Below are positions 1 to 6,159 of a stretch of 7,283 nt of DNA, one piece after another. A model generated the notes under the pieces. The model made no database searches. It was given only the letters and a program-made list of their open reading frames with translations, and was not told the origin of the DNA. How positions within the stretch are numbered: position 1 is the first letter of the stretch; each line of letters begins with the position of its first letter. Position numbers and translations under genes: made by a program. Source of the stretch: CAZQKE01 sp964593865 (GTDB lineage Bacteria > Chloroflexota > Anaerolineae > JAAYZQ01); the NCBI GenBank assembly GCA_964593865.1, contig CAZQKE010000054.1, positions 1 to 7,283 of the forward strand, written 5' to 3'.

Positions 1-6
1 ACTCCC

Positions 7-133
7 CTGAAAAAAGGTCTTGACCCAAGGATTTTGCACCGCAGAGGCGCAGAGTTCACCGAGGAACGGCAAGATTCATACGCTTTCTCTCTGCGCTCTC
101 GGCGTCTCCGCGGTGAGTCCCAGGTTTTTTCAG
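7..133. repeat. Nested inverted-repeat (palindromic) intergenic element
   Basis: Two sets of inverted arms are centred on the same spot. The outer arms are a perfect 9-bp pair, CTGAAAAAA at 7-15 and TTTTTTCAG at 125-133. The inner arms are CACCGCAGAGGCGC at 37-50 and the complement of CACCGCGGAGACGC at 102-115, matching at 12 of 14 positions. The inner right arm then carries GCGCAGAG-type sequence (89-96), which corresponds to AGAG at 51-54 after a gap of about 9 nt. The GCAGAGGCGCAGAG wording resembles a palindromic intergenic repeat I recall from several bacterial phyla; this is memory, not a search. The element could form a large hairpin in RNA or DNA and might be a MITE- or REP-like mobile repeat. 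No coding capacity is evident. The ends are uncertain, and flanking target-site duplications could not be identified. Confidence 0.6.
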
Positions 134-185
134 TGGACTCAAGGAATGCTTTCGGCGTAGATACGGGCCAAAGACGGTATCCGTC

Positions 186-351
186 GATGTTTGTTGCAGC
201 ATCCAGGGCCTCCTGGGCCGACCTCCGGTTGTAGTAATCCGTCGGTATGCCTTCTACAAAGCCGTTCGGGTAGCGTTTCGTATTGCAGGTCCAAACGCGC
301 TCGCTCCAAGTCGCGTTTAGCCTGGGCCGGCCGGTCCTTTGCGCGGTTCAT
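186..351 (-). pseudogene. HEPN-domain protein remnant (internal deletion and frame change)
   Basis: The ATG at 351-349 sits 8 nt after a strong ribosome binding site. It opens with MNRAKDRPAQAKRDLERARL followed by DLQYE, which looks like the first helix of small HEPN-domain proteins (MNR..DW..QA..DL..A). The reading frame then turns into unconvincing sequence and stops at 139-141. From about 281 a different frame reads TKRYPNGFVEGIPTDYYNRR, continuing SAQEALDAATNI to about 186. This resembles the usual HEPN C-terminal part (T.RYP.GF.EG.P..Y....A..AL..A). The two parts meet near 278-285. The middle of the domain, roughly 60-70 residues including the usual catalytic R-x4-6-H segment, is missing, so the gene is almost certainly dead. 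HEPN proteins of this size are often paired with a nucleotidyltransferase (MNT) as a toxin-antitoxin system. No partner is visible here, though it could lie past the left edge. Family assignment is from motif memory. Confidence 0.62.
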
Positions 352-359
352 CAGGCGAT

Positions 360-366
360 CTCCTTT
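360..366 (-). promoter_or_regulatory. Ribosome binding site of the HEPN remnant
   Basis: AAAGGAG is followed by 8 nt and then ATG (351-349). It fits the Shine-Dalgarno consensus and fixes the remnant's original start at 351, in preference to an in-frame upstream ATG at 420 that lies before the promoter. Confidence 0.65.
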
Positions 367-372
367 GACGGG

Positions 373-401
373 ATTATACAGCACCGGCGGTGATGCGGCA
401 A
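373..401 (-). promoter_or_regulatory. Sigma70-type promoter for the HEPN remnant
   Basis: Read on the minus strand, a perfect -10 hexamer TATAAT (378-373) follows a TTGCCG -35 box (401-396, 4 of 6 to TTGACA) with exactly 17 nt between them. Transcription would start near 366-368 and give a very short leader before the ribosome binding site and ATG at 351. The promoter lies in the 95-nt gap between the stop of the last operon gene and the remnant, so the remnant had its own promoter and is not simply the operon's last gene. Function is inferred from sequence only. Confidence 0.68.
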
Positions 402-446
402 GTCGGCGCCAGGCCCCCAAGCCCCTAGAACCGCTTCGGGAACCTG

Positions 447-1550
447 TCAGTCCCGGTCCGGAGGAGCGGTGGATGCCGATGATAGAGATGGGGCGTGGTG
501 GTCCTGGCTGCCATCGGTCACGCTGCCCATCGGTTCGGTTTCATAGCCCAAAGCTTTCATCGTCGGTTCAAGCAGCGGCCAGACGCGGGCGATGGCTTCG
601 GGGGCTTCATCACGCCATTTGTCCATGCGCGGGCGGGAGACGGCGTTCACGACCGGCAGTCCTTTTTGGAATTCAAAGAAGGGGTCGCTGGCGATCCGAC
701 AGAAATCGCAGATCCGTTGCAGCGTCGGCAGCGGGTCGGTCACCAGGTCCTCATAGCGGACCGTCATCATCCTCCCTTCCGCCTCCCAATCGTCCCGGTA
801 GGCCAGCACGGCCTGATTGCAGGCCACCCACTGGTGGGCACAGACGACCTCCAAAGGGCTGTCAACCAGGTCCTGCCAGCCGGGGATGAGGGTGAATTTC
901 CAAGTGCGGCCCGCATAACCTTTGATGTGCAAGGGCAAGGGAACCTGATACCCCGCCTCCCGCCGGAAGTGTCTCCAACCCTCCATCAGGGAGTAGGTGT
1001 TGGCCCGGCCATCGCGGATGAGGTAGAGGAAAAGGGCATCGGGAAAGATCTCGCGCAGGAAAGGCAAACGCAGGCAGTTTTCCGGCGTTTTTTCCAAGAG
1101 GCGGATGGAGCGTTCCCGCCCCAATATGCTCCGTAGGTCGTTTGTTATCCGCACCAGGGATTGCACGGCGTGCAAGCTGGCATGTTGGAAACGATTGGCC
1201 GTGCGGGCCGTGCTGCTGACGTTGACGGCTCCTTTGCCGCCGCGAATCCGTTGCCAAAGGGGGTTACGGCGAATGGCACTTCGGATGCGGTTCGTCCGCC
1301 GCCAGAGCCGCCCGGAAGCCGCTCCCCGTTCAAATTCGCGGAGAATGGCCTCCTTCGACTCCGGTGTGACATCCCGGGCATCCAAGGAGCCATCTCGCCA
1401 CCCCTTTTTGCTGGGGGGGTGGTACTTTTCCCAGATCGGTCCGCCCTCATAGCCGGTTGAGTGCAGTTCCGGCGATTCGGAGAGGATGTTGAACAGGAGG
1501 GTTGTGCCCGACCTGGGACAACCGATGATGAACACGGGATTGACGATCAT
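447..1550 (-). CDS. PAPS-dependent sulfotransferase family protein (operon gene 6)
   Basis: This is predicted to transfer sulfate from PAPS to a hydroxyl or amine of a glycan or lipid acceptor in the cytoplasm. The 367-residue protein shows the 5'-phosphosulfate-binding loop GCPRSGTTLL at 10-19, right at the N-terminus as usual for bacterial enzymes (Sulfotransfer_3-like). EKTPENCLRLPFL at 153-165 is the typical EKTP segment. LIRDGRANTYSLMEGW at 177-192 is the 3'-phosphate-binding segment (R179, S187), and VRYEDLVTDP at 264-273 is the late conserved strand. Residues about 75-150 between the loop and EKTP are Arg-rich and unlike anything I recognise; they may form the acceptor site. The last 27 residues after YETEP (from 341) are a low-complexity tail. 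The ATG overlaps the upstream glycosyltransferase stop as ATGA, with AAAGGG about 7 nt ahead. There is no signal peptide or membrane segment. The acceptor is unknown; it is the last gene of the operon, so it may act late. Confidence 0.9.
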   Translation of the reverse strand: MIVNPVFIIGCPRSGTTLLFNILSESPELHSTGYEGGPIWEKYHPPSKKGWRDGSLDARDVTPESKEAILREFERGAASGRLWRRTNRIRSAIRRNPLWQRIRGGKGAVNVSSTARTANRFQHASLHAVQSLVRITNDLRSILGRERSIRLLEKTPENCLRLPFLREIFPDALFLYLIRDGRANTYSLMEGWRHFRREAGYQVPLPLHIKGYAGRTWKFTLIPGWQDLVDSPLEVVCAHQWVACNQAVLAYRDDWEAEGRMMTVRYEDLVTDPLPTLQRICDFCRIASDPFFEFQKGLPVVNAVSRPRMDKWRDEAPEAIARVWPLLEPTMKALGYETEPMGSVTDGSQDHHAPSLSSASTAPPDRD

Positions 1551-2689
1551 GATGCTGCCCTTTCTAGGACGCTATCGTACAAAGCCAACAGTTTGGTCTC
1601 CTCGGTGCGCCAGTTGAACCGACGGCGCACCAGAGCGTGTCCGGCGTCGCCCAGACGCCGGGCCAGGTCCGGTGAGTTGAGTAGCCGCAGGATCGCCTCG
1701 GCGTGGGCCTGGGGATCGTCGGCCTGCACCAGGTAGCCGTTTTCCCCGCTGCGGACAAAGGGCCGCGTGGAGGGCAGATCGCTGCTGACGATGGGCAGGC
1801 GGTAGGCCATGTACTCGAACAGTTTGGTGGGAATGTTTTTGGCGTTCTTGGGCACGTTCTGCCAGGCCACCCAACCCACGGCAGCCTGGGTCAAATAGTC
1901 GCCAACCCGGTCAAAGGGCACGCGCCCGGTGAGGGTCACGGCTTGGGCGATGCCGTACCGCTCAATGTCCGCTTCAACCTCTTGGCGCAAGCCGGTCGGG
2001 GTGTAAGGCCCGACCAGCAAGAGTCGGGCGTCGGGCCGTTGCTCCAAAACCCAGTGAAAAGCCCGGATCATGAGGGCGGTCCCCCGGTTGCGCTCGTGAC
2101 CGCCCAGGTGCAGGACCACCGGCGGGCGGTCGGTCAGATTCCGGGTAGCCGCATCCCCGGCGGCGACCAGGGAGGGCAACGGGTAGTTGAACAGGGTTGT
2201 TTTGGGGCAATCCAGCCGGGCAAAGGAAGCGGCGATCTGGTCGTCGGCAAAAATGAGGGCACTTTGCAAACGGGCCAGGAGCGGTTCCGCCCGGCGAAAG
2301 ATCCAAGCCAGGGGATAGCGCACCCAGGCGGGCATATAGTCCTTGACCTGGATGAAATCGGCATAAACCTCGTGAACGTCATAGACGGTCGGCTTGCCGG
2401 TTAGCAGGCGCAGGAAGGGCGTGACCAGGAGCAGTTCCGGGTCGTGAAAGTGATAGATGTCGGCCTGGGTGGCGCGGGCCAGGCGGAACAGGTTCAGCCA
2501 CAGGCGGGGCCGTTGCCAACGGGGGACACGGGGCAGCCCGATGATGCGCACCCCATCCCGGATTTCGTCCCGGTCGTGGACGGCGATGAGGGTCACGTCG
2601 TATCCGGCCCGCTGCAGGCTGCGGGCCTCCCGGTAGAACACGCGGTTGTCCAGGGCAATGTGGACGCTGGAGAGGATGCAGACTTTCAT
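1547..2689 (-). CDS. GT4-family glycosyltransferase (operon gene 5)
   Basis: This is a retaining GT-B glycosyltransferase predicted to move a sugar from a nucleotide-sugar donor to a growing glycan at the inner membrane face. The 380-residue protein has an N-terminal Rossmann domain starting VCILSSVHIALDNRVFYREA (3-22), with HFHDPELL at 80-87 and YDVHE at 103-107. The C-terminal donor domain begins near VVLHLGGHERNRG (191-203). It carries NIPTKLFEYMAYRLPIVSSD (285-304), whose KLFEYM segment contains the conserved donor-site Glu (E292), and GENGYLV at 315-321. Length and layout are normal for the family. The start ATG is 7 nt after the stop of the upstream glycosyltransferase, and GGGAGGG lies about 11 nt before it. 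The stop overlaps the next gene as ATGA. It resembles the neighbouring glycosyltransferase (2697-3842) in overall plan (D.RV..EA near the N-terminus, KLFEYM) and may be a distant paralogue. Sugar and acceptor cannot be read from sequence. Confidence 0.9.
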   Translation of the reverse strand: MKVCILSSVHIALDNRVFYREARSLQRAGYDVTLIAVHDRDEIRDGVRIIGLPRVPRWQRPRLWLNLFRLARATQADIYHFHDPELLLVTPFLRLLTGKPTVYDVHEVYADFIQVKDYMPAWVRYPLAWIFRRAEPLLARLQSALIFADDQIAASFARLDCPKTTLFNYPLPSLVAAGDAATRNLTDRPPVVLHLGGHERNRGTALMIRAFHWVLEQRPDARLLLVGPYTPTGLRQEVEADIERYGIAQAVTLTGRVPFDRVGDYLTQAAVGWVAWQNVPKNAKNIPTKLFEYMAYRLPIVSSDLPSTRPFVRSGENGYLVQADDPQAHAEAILRLLNSPDLARRLGDAGHALVRRRFNWRTEETKLLALYDSVLERAAS

Positions 2690-2696
2690 AAACGGT

Positions 2697-3842
2697 TCAA
2701 CCCTCCCATTGGGCGTACAGCCCGATCAGGTTGATGCTCTCGCGTTCCCAGGTAAAGACCTGGGCGGCGCGGGCCGTGTTGGCGCGGGCGCGGGCGTACC
2801 GCCGGGGGTCGTCTAGCAGGCGGCGCAGAGCGGCGGCGACGGCGGTGGGGTCTTCCGGGTCTACGATCTCGCCCACTTGGTATTCTTGCACCACGCGCCG
2901 GATTTCGGGTAGGTCGCTCCCCACTACAGGGATACCGGCCTGCATGTATTCGAACAGTTTGTTGGGCAGGGCAAAATAGTAGCTGCGGCAGGTATTCTGG
3001 ATGAGTGCCAGTCCTACGTCTGCGGAGGCGGTGTGGGCCGGTAGTTCGGCCAGGGGGACTTTGCCGGGCAGGTACATGCGCGGCCATGCGCCTTCGGCGA
3101 CCTGTGCCCGATACTTTTCCAACCATGCTCCATTCCCCAGGATTACACCGGCCACGTTGGGCAATTGCCGCACGGCGGCGGCCATCGTTTCCAATCCCCG
3201 TCCGGCGGCTACGGCCCCCTGGTACAGCACGATCTTTTGGTCGGCGGGGATCCCCAGTTTGCGGCGCAGCAGATCGGTGCGGGGGATCTCTTTTCTCGGA
3301 GGGCAGTTCCGCACCACGACCGGACGGGGAATGCGGTACAGCCGCACCAGTTCGTCGGCGATGCCGTCGCAGACGGTGATCACGGCGTCGGTGCGGCGGA
3401 TAAAGACCCGTTCGGGCCAGGGCCACAGGCGGCGATAGACACCTGCCAATCGGGTGCTGCCAAAGTTGCGCCCCGTTTCCAACTCATGGGCGTCATAGAC
3501 CAACCGCGCACCGGACCGCCGGGCGGCCAGCCAGGCGATGGGCAACGGTTTGGCATCGTGGGCGTGGACGGCGTGGGGCTGCTCGTGAAGCAGAATCGGC
3601 AGGACGCGGGCTGCAAATTCCAGGTATTTGGCCAGGGGGGCGAAACCCCCACCCCGCAGGCGGCGACTCTTGAGCCGCATCCGCCGGATGTGGTAGCCGG
3701 ACCGGACTTCCTCCTGGGGCAACCCGGCATCCCACAGGGCGTACACGGTCACATCGTGACCGGCAGCAGCCAGCGAAGCCGCTTCCTTGTGGACGCGGGC
3801 ATCGTGGATAAAATTGTTGAGCAGAAGCATGGCGATCTTCAA
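2697..3842 (-). CDS. GT4-family glycosyltransferase with TTG start (operon gene 4)
   Basis: This is a predicted retaining GT-B glycosyltransferase using a nucleotide-sugar donor in the cytoplasm. From the TTG at 3842-3840 the product is 381 residues. The N-terminal domain begins MKIAMLLLNNFIHDARVHKE (1-20), with HAHDAKPL at 93-100 and YDAHELETGRN at 116-126. The donor domain starts at about IVLYQGAVAAGRGLE (204-218) and contains ALPNKLFEYMQAGIPVVGSD (291-310), with the donor-site Glu at 298, then LPEIRRVV. The TTG start is chosen because the family consensus begins at this Met-Lys-Ile strand, AGGAGGG stands 6 nt upstream, and the start overlaps the deacetylase stop as TTGA. An in-frame ATG at 3935 would add 31 residues (MAPRGLGRRRPLDGPLPRNT and on) that look like translated overlap of the upstream gene. 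It is followed 7 nt later by the next glycosyltransferase gene. Donor and acceptor are unknown. Confidence 0.9.
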   Translation of the reverse strand: MKIAMLLLNNFIHDARVHKEAASLAAAGHDVTVYALWDAGLPQEEVRSGYHIRRMRLKSRRLRGGGFAPLAKYLEFAARVLPILLHEQPHAVHAHDAKPLPIAWLAARRSGARLVYDAHELETGRNFGSTRLAGVYRRLWPWPERVFIRRTDAVITVCDGIADELVRLYRIPRPVVVRNCPPRKEIPRTDLLRRKLGIPADQKIVLYQGAVAAGRGLETMAAAVRQLPNVAGVILGNGAWLEKYRAQVAEGAWPRMYLPGKVPLAELPAHTASADVGLALIQNTCRSYYFALPNKLFEYMQAGIPVVGSDLPEIRRVVQEYQVGEIVDPEDPTAVAAALRRLLDDPRRYARARANTARAAQVFTWERESINLIGLYAQWEG

Positions 3843-5260
3843 TCTCGTCCCTCCTGCCAGCGACTCAGGATAGAGAGTATTTCTCGGTAAAGGGCCGTCC
3901 AAAGGCCGTCGTCGTCCGAGGCCGCGGGGTGCCACAACAGGGTAAACGTGCCCTCAACCCGGCGGCAACGACGTGCTAGAGACAGGATCCGATCCCGGGC
4001 CCGGTCGGGCGTCAGACGGCGATAGCCCCGCAGGGTTCTGTCCATCACTATCGGAGGATATTCGCGCAGGTCCATCTCGCGGTTTTGCTGCACATCAAAA
4101 GGACGGAAAGGGTGGCACGTGCCACAGCGAAAGCCTTCGTGGTCGGCGTAGCCCAGCGTTGAGTCATGGGCCAGGCCCACTCTCTCCCCATCTCGCCAGG
4201 TATCGGGAACCCGGAAGCGGAGGTAGTGCTGCCGCCCGCCGTAATCCGTCCGGCCCAAGATGGCGTCCAGCCGCGCCTTTTCCCGCGCCAGCCGCTCCGG
4301 GTCGCCCAGGGTGTGATACCCTGGGTGAAGGCCGATTTCAAATCCCCGGGCATCCAGGCGTTTGAGGAGTGAGCGGACGGGGGGGCGGGCAGGGTCGTAG
4401 CCGCTGTCGTAAGGGGCAGGGTCGGCAGCCATGAAGTAAAAGACCGCTTTGAGGTTGTGCCGGGCGGCCAAGTCGGCCAGGTCGGCGACGGCCTTCAGCT
4501 CGGCGGTGTGGGCCGGACGCAGGGTCTGGGTCACCAGGGCAGAGAGAGTCCGTCGGGCCTGGGATAGGCTGCGCCGTTTGAGCAGGTCGCCGCCCAAGAC
4601 GCGCATCCCTTGCTTCCAGGTGGGGAAGGGCCGGACGTGATCTATGTCGTGGCTCAGACGGACGGCAAAGTGCCGCGGGCGGGGTTCACGGCGGGGGGAC
4701 AGGGCGGCCAGCCAGGCACGCAGCAGCAGGGCGTATTCGTCCACGATAGGGCGCAGCAGAAACCCTTGTTTGTAAGCTACGCCGGCAACGGCAGGGAAAC
4801 GACCATGTTCGTCGCGGCTAGGAACGACGGTCTCTTCCCAACGGGAGAGCATGAAAAAGGCGGCGGCGATCAGGTCGGCGTACAGGATGAGGCCCCCGCC
4901 GTCACGGCGGGCGACCAGAGGGCGAGCCGTTCTCCTCCGGCCCGCACCCCAAAAAAGGATGGGGATGGATTCCGCCAAAGGTGAAGGGGCATCCGCCGGG
5001 AAAGCCTGTTCCGGTGGCAGAGTGTCAAGCGTACCGGGAGGACGTTGCAGCAGGCGATCAAAGGCATCCTGGGCGCAAGGGATCACGACCACGCCCCGAA
5101 AGGAGGCCGGAGCATGGGCCGGGTCGCCGTACCACAAGGGGACATCTGCCGGATCAAACCCGGCACGGTAGAGGAGCTGCCGCCAGCCATAGGCAACCGC
5201 TTCCGGGGTAAGGGGCGGTGGTAGTTCTCGGTGACCGATCAAGATGGCTTCGGAAGTCAT
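3839..5260 (-). CDS. DUF7033/polysaccharide deacetylase-like protein (operon gene 3)
   Basis: This has the carbohydrate esterase 4 (NodB-type) fold and may remove N-acetyl or O-acetyl groups from a glycan. The 473-residue protein has an N-terminal part (about 95-180: ILFWGAG, LILYADLIAAAFFMLSRWEE, HGRFPA, GFLLRPIVDEY) typical of the DUF7033 module, then the catalytic domain from about 198. Visible motifs are SHDIDH at 203-208 (motif 1, with the paired acidic residues as D-I-D), the metal-ligand-like HPGYH at 312-316 (motif 2, H-x3-H), RFRVP at 348-352 (motif 3), DSTLGYADHEGFRCG at 366-380, and LLWHP at 441-445 (motif 5 His). All expected metal and catalytic positions seem present, so activity is plausible. 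There is no signal peptide, although many CE4 deacetylases are secreted, which suggests a cytoplasmic lipid-linked or soluble substrate. The ATG overlaps the sulfotransferase stop as ATGA. There is no strong ribosome binding site ahead of it, so translation may depend on coupling to that gene. Confidence 0.88.
   Translation of the reverse strand: MTSEAILIGHRELPPPLTPEAVAYGWRQLLYRAGFDPADVPLWYGDPAHAPASFRGVVVIPCAQDAFDRLLQRPPGTLDTLPPEQAFPADAPSPLAESIPILFWGAGRRRTARPLVARRDGGGLILYADLIAAAFFMLSRWEETVVPSRDEHGRFPAVAGVAYKQGFLLRPIVDEYALLLRAWLAALSPRREPRPRHFAVRLSHDIDHVRPFPTWKQGMRVLGGDLLKRRSLSQARRTLSALVTQTLRPAHTAELKAVADLADLAARHNLKAVFYFMAADPAPYDSGYDPARPPVRSLLKRLDARGFEIGLHPGYHTLGDPERLAREKARLDAILGRTDYGGRQHYLRFRVPDTWRDGERVGLAHDSTLGYADHEGFRCGTCHPFRPFDVQQNREMDLREYPPIVMDRTLRGYRRLTPDRARDRILSLARRCRRVEGTFTLLWHPAASDDDGLWTALYREILSILSRWQEGRD
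3849..3855 (-). promoter_or_regulatory. Ribosome binding site that fixes the TTG start at 3842
   Basis: AGGAGGG lies 6 nt before TTG (3842-3840), inside the last codons of the deacetylase gene. The strong match and correct spacing, together with the TTGA overlap of stop and start, support TTG over the ATG at 3935. Confidence 0.8.
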
Positions 5261-6159
5261 GGTTGCCCGATCCCGACAGCAGTGTAACCCAACGCGGCGG
5301 CGGTCTCGGCGGCAAAGGCAGGCAGGTCTTGCTCAACGGCCGCTTGGTCGGCGGCGGAAAGAGGCGGCAGCCCTTTCTTCTGGGCGTTTAGCTTCTTGGA
5401 AAGGATGGCCTTTATGCGGCGCGACGGCGGCACAGGCGCGCCGACAAAGGCAAAAAGGCGGCGCAACGTCTCCGGCTGCGCGGCAAACAGATCCTCGGCG
5501 CGCAAGCGGAGGATCTGGGACGGCGGCAGCGAGGCAGCAAAGGTCAAGATCCAACGGTTGGTTTCATCCCAAAGCCACAGGTTCTTCTGGACGGGGGTGT
5601 AGGCGTGCCAGCGGTCGGCGTGCAGTGTGCCGGGACGCGGGGTGATGCGGCTCTCGTCGCGGTGATGCCCGGTGTACCAGCCCCGTTGCAGGCCGGAACG
5701 GACGACGTCGGCGGGATGGCGGGTGAGGTGGATGAAGCGGACGGTGGGCAGGGCGCGCAAAATGGCAGGTGCCAAAAAAGTGACTTGGGGGCTTGTTTCG
5801 GCATAGCCCCGTCCGCAGGAGAGGGCGTAGCTCAGGAGATCTTGTCGGACGGTGACAAAAGCGGCGGTCAGAATCTCATCGGCAGGCGATTGCCGGTCGT
5901 ACAAGTAGGCCAAGCGGGAGAGGGCGAACAGTTTGGGTCGCGGTTCGTGATAGGCAAAGAGGTTGTCGGTCAATCCCAGCAAGGCGGCCAGGGTCTTGGT
6001 TCCGGCGCGGCCGGTGGAAAGGACAAAGAGGCAAGGATGGCTATCATCAAAAGCCGAAAGGCGTCGGCGATGCAACAACCGGTAGCGCAGGCGGTGGTAC
6101 ACCTGACGCGGGGTGAGATCGGGCAGGATGCGGAGACGAGAGCCAAAAGAGGCACTCAT
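5257..6159 (-). CDS. Short sulfotransferase family protein (operon gene 2)
   Basis: This is predicted to transfer sulfate from PAPS to a glycan or lipid acceptor in the cytoplasm. In the 300-residue protein, FVLSTGRAGTKTLAALL at 45-61 is the 5'-phosphosulfate loop, in the STGRAGT form rather than the GCPRSGTT form of the operon's other sulfotransferase. RFIHLTRHPADVVRSGL at 141-157 is the 3'-phosphate-binding segment (R147, S155), followed by RGWYTGH. LRLRAEDLFA at 217-226 is the late strand. About 40 residues precede the loop, including a basic stretch near 21-33 (YHRLRYRLLHRRR) that could lie along the membrane surface. The ATG overlaps the upstream glycosyltransferase stop as ATGA. A GAGGAGGAG run at 6178-6170 sits 10 nt before it. 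Its stop overlaps the deacetylase start as ATGA, so the two are probably made together. The acceptor is unknown, and the subfamily clearly differs from the sulfotransferase at 447-1550. Confidence 0.88.
   Translation of the reverse strand: MSASFGSRLRILPDLTPRQVYHRLRYRLLHRRRLSAFDDSHPCLFVLSTGRAGTKTLAALLGLTDNLFAYHEPRPKLFALSRLAYLYDRQSPADEILTAAFVTVRQDLLSYALSCGRGYAETSPQVTFLAPAILRALPTVRFIHLTRHPADVVRSGLQRGWYTGHHRDESRITPRPGTLHADRWHAYTPVQKNLWLWDETNRWILTFAASLPPSQILRLRAEDLFAAQPETLRRLFAFVGAPVPPSRRIKAILSKKLNAQKKGLPPLSAADQAAVEQDLPAFAAETAAALGYTAVGIGQP

Noticed and set aside
1..138. Continuation of the HEPN C-terminal frame to the left edge (no stop codon)
   Set aside because: Similarity to HEPN ends near 186. 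Beyond it the frame passes through the palindromic repeat and gives Arg-rich sequence, so the lack of stops looks accidental.
402..446. Possible transcription terminator after the last operon gene
   Set aside because: GGCGCC and short CCG/CGG pairs exist, but there is no stable stem followed by a T-run on the minus strand.
191..889. Long plus-strand open frame (232 codons) beginning in the left tail
   Set aside because: It runs antisense over the sulfotransferase C-terminus, is rich in Arg, Pro and Ser as expected of GC-rich shadow frames, and shows no domain motif or ribosome binding site.
1394..1410. Homopolymer run (7 G on the plus strand, 7 C on the minus strand) in the last sulfotransferase as a frameshift or phase-variation site
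   Set aside because: The frame reads through normally into conserved sequence on both sides, and seven bases is short for this purpose in GC-rich DNA.
1703..2404. Plus-strand open frame of 233 codons antisense to the glycosyltransferase at 1547-2689
   Set aside because: The minus strand has clear GT4 motifs throughout. The plus frame has low-complexity Gly/Gln/Val-rich sequence typical of codon-mirror shadows.
3165..3890. Plus-strand open frame of 241 codons antisense to the glycosyltransferase at 2697-3842
   Set aside because: It has the same mirror-type composition, no recognisable domain, and crosses a real gene junction.
3843..3935. N-terminal extension of the 2697-3842 glycosyltransferase to the ATG at 3935
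   Set aside because: The extension lies wholly inside the deacetylase gene, encodes basic low-complexity sequence, and is out-competed by the TTG with an ideal ribosome binding site and a family-like N-terminus.
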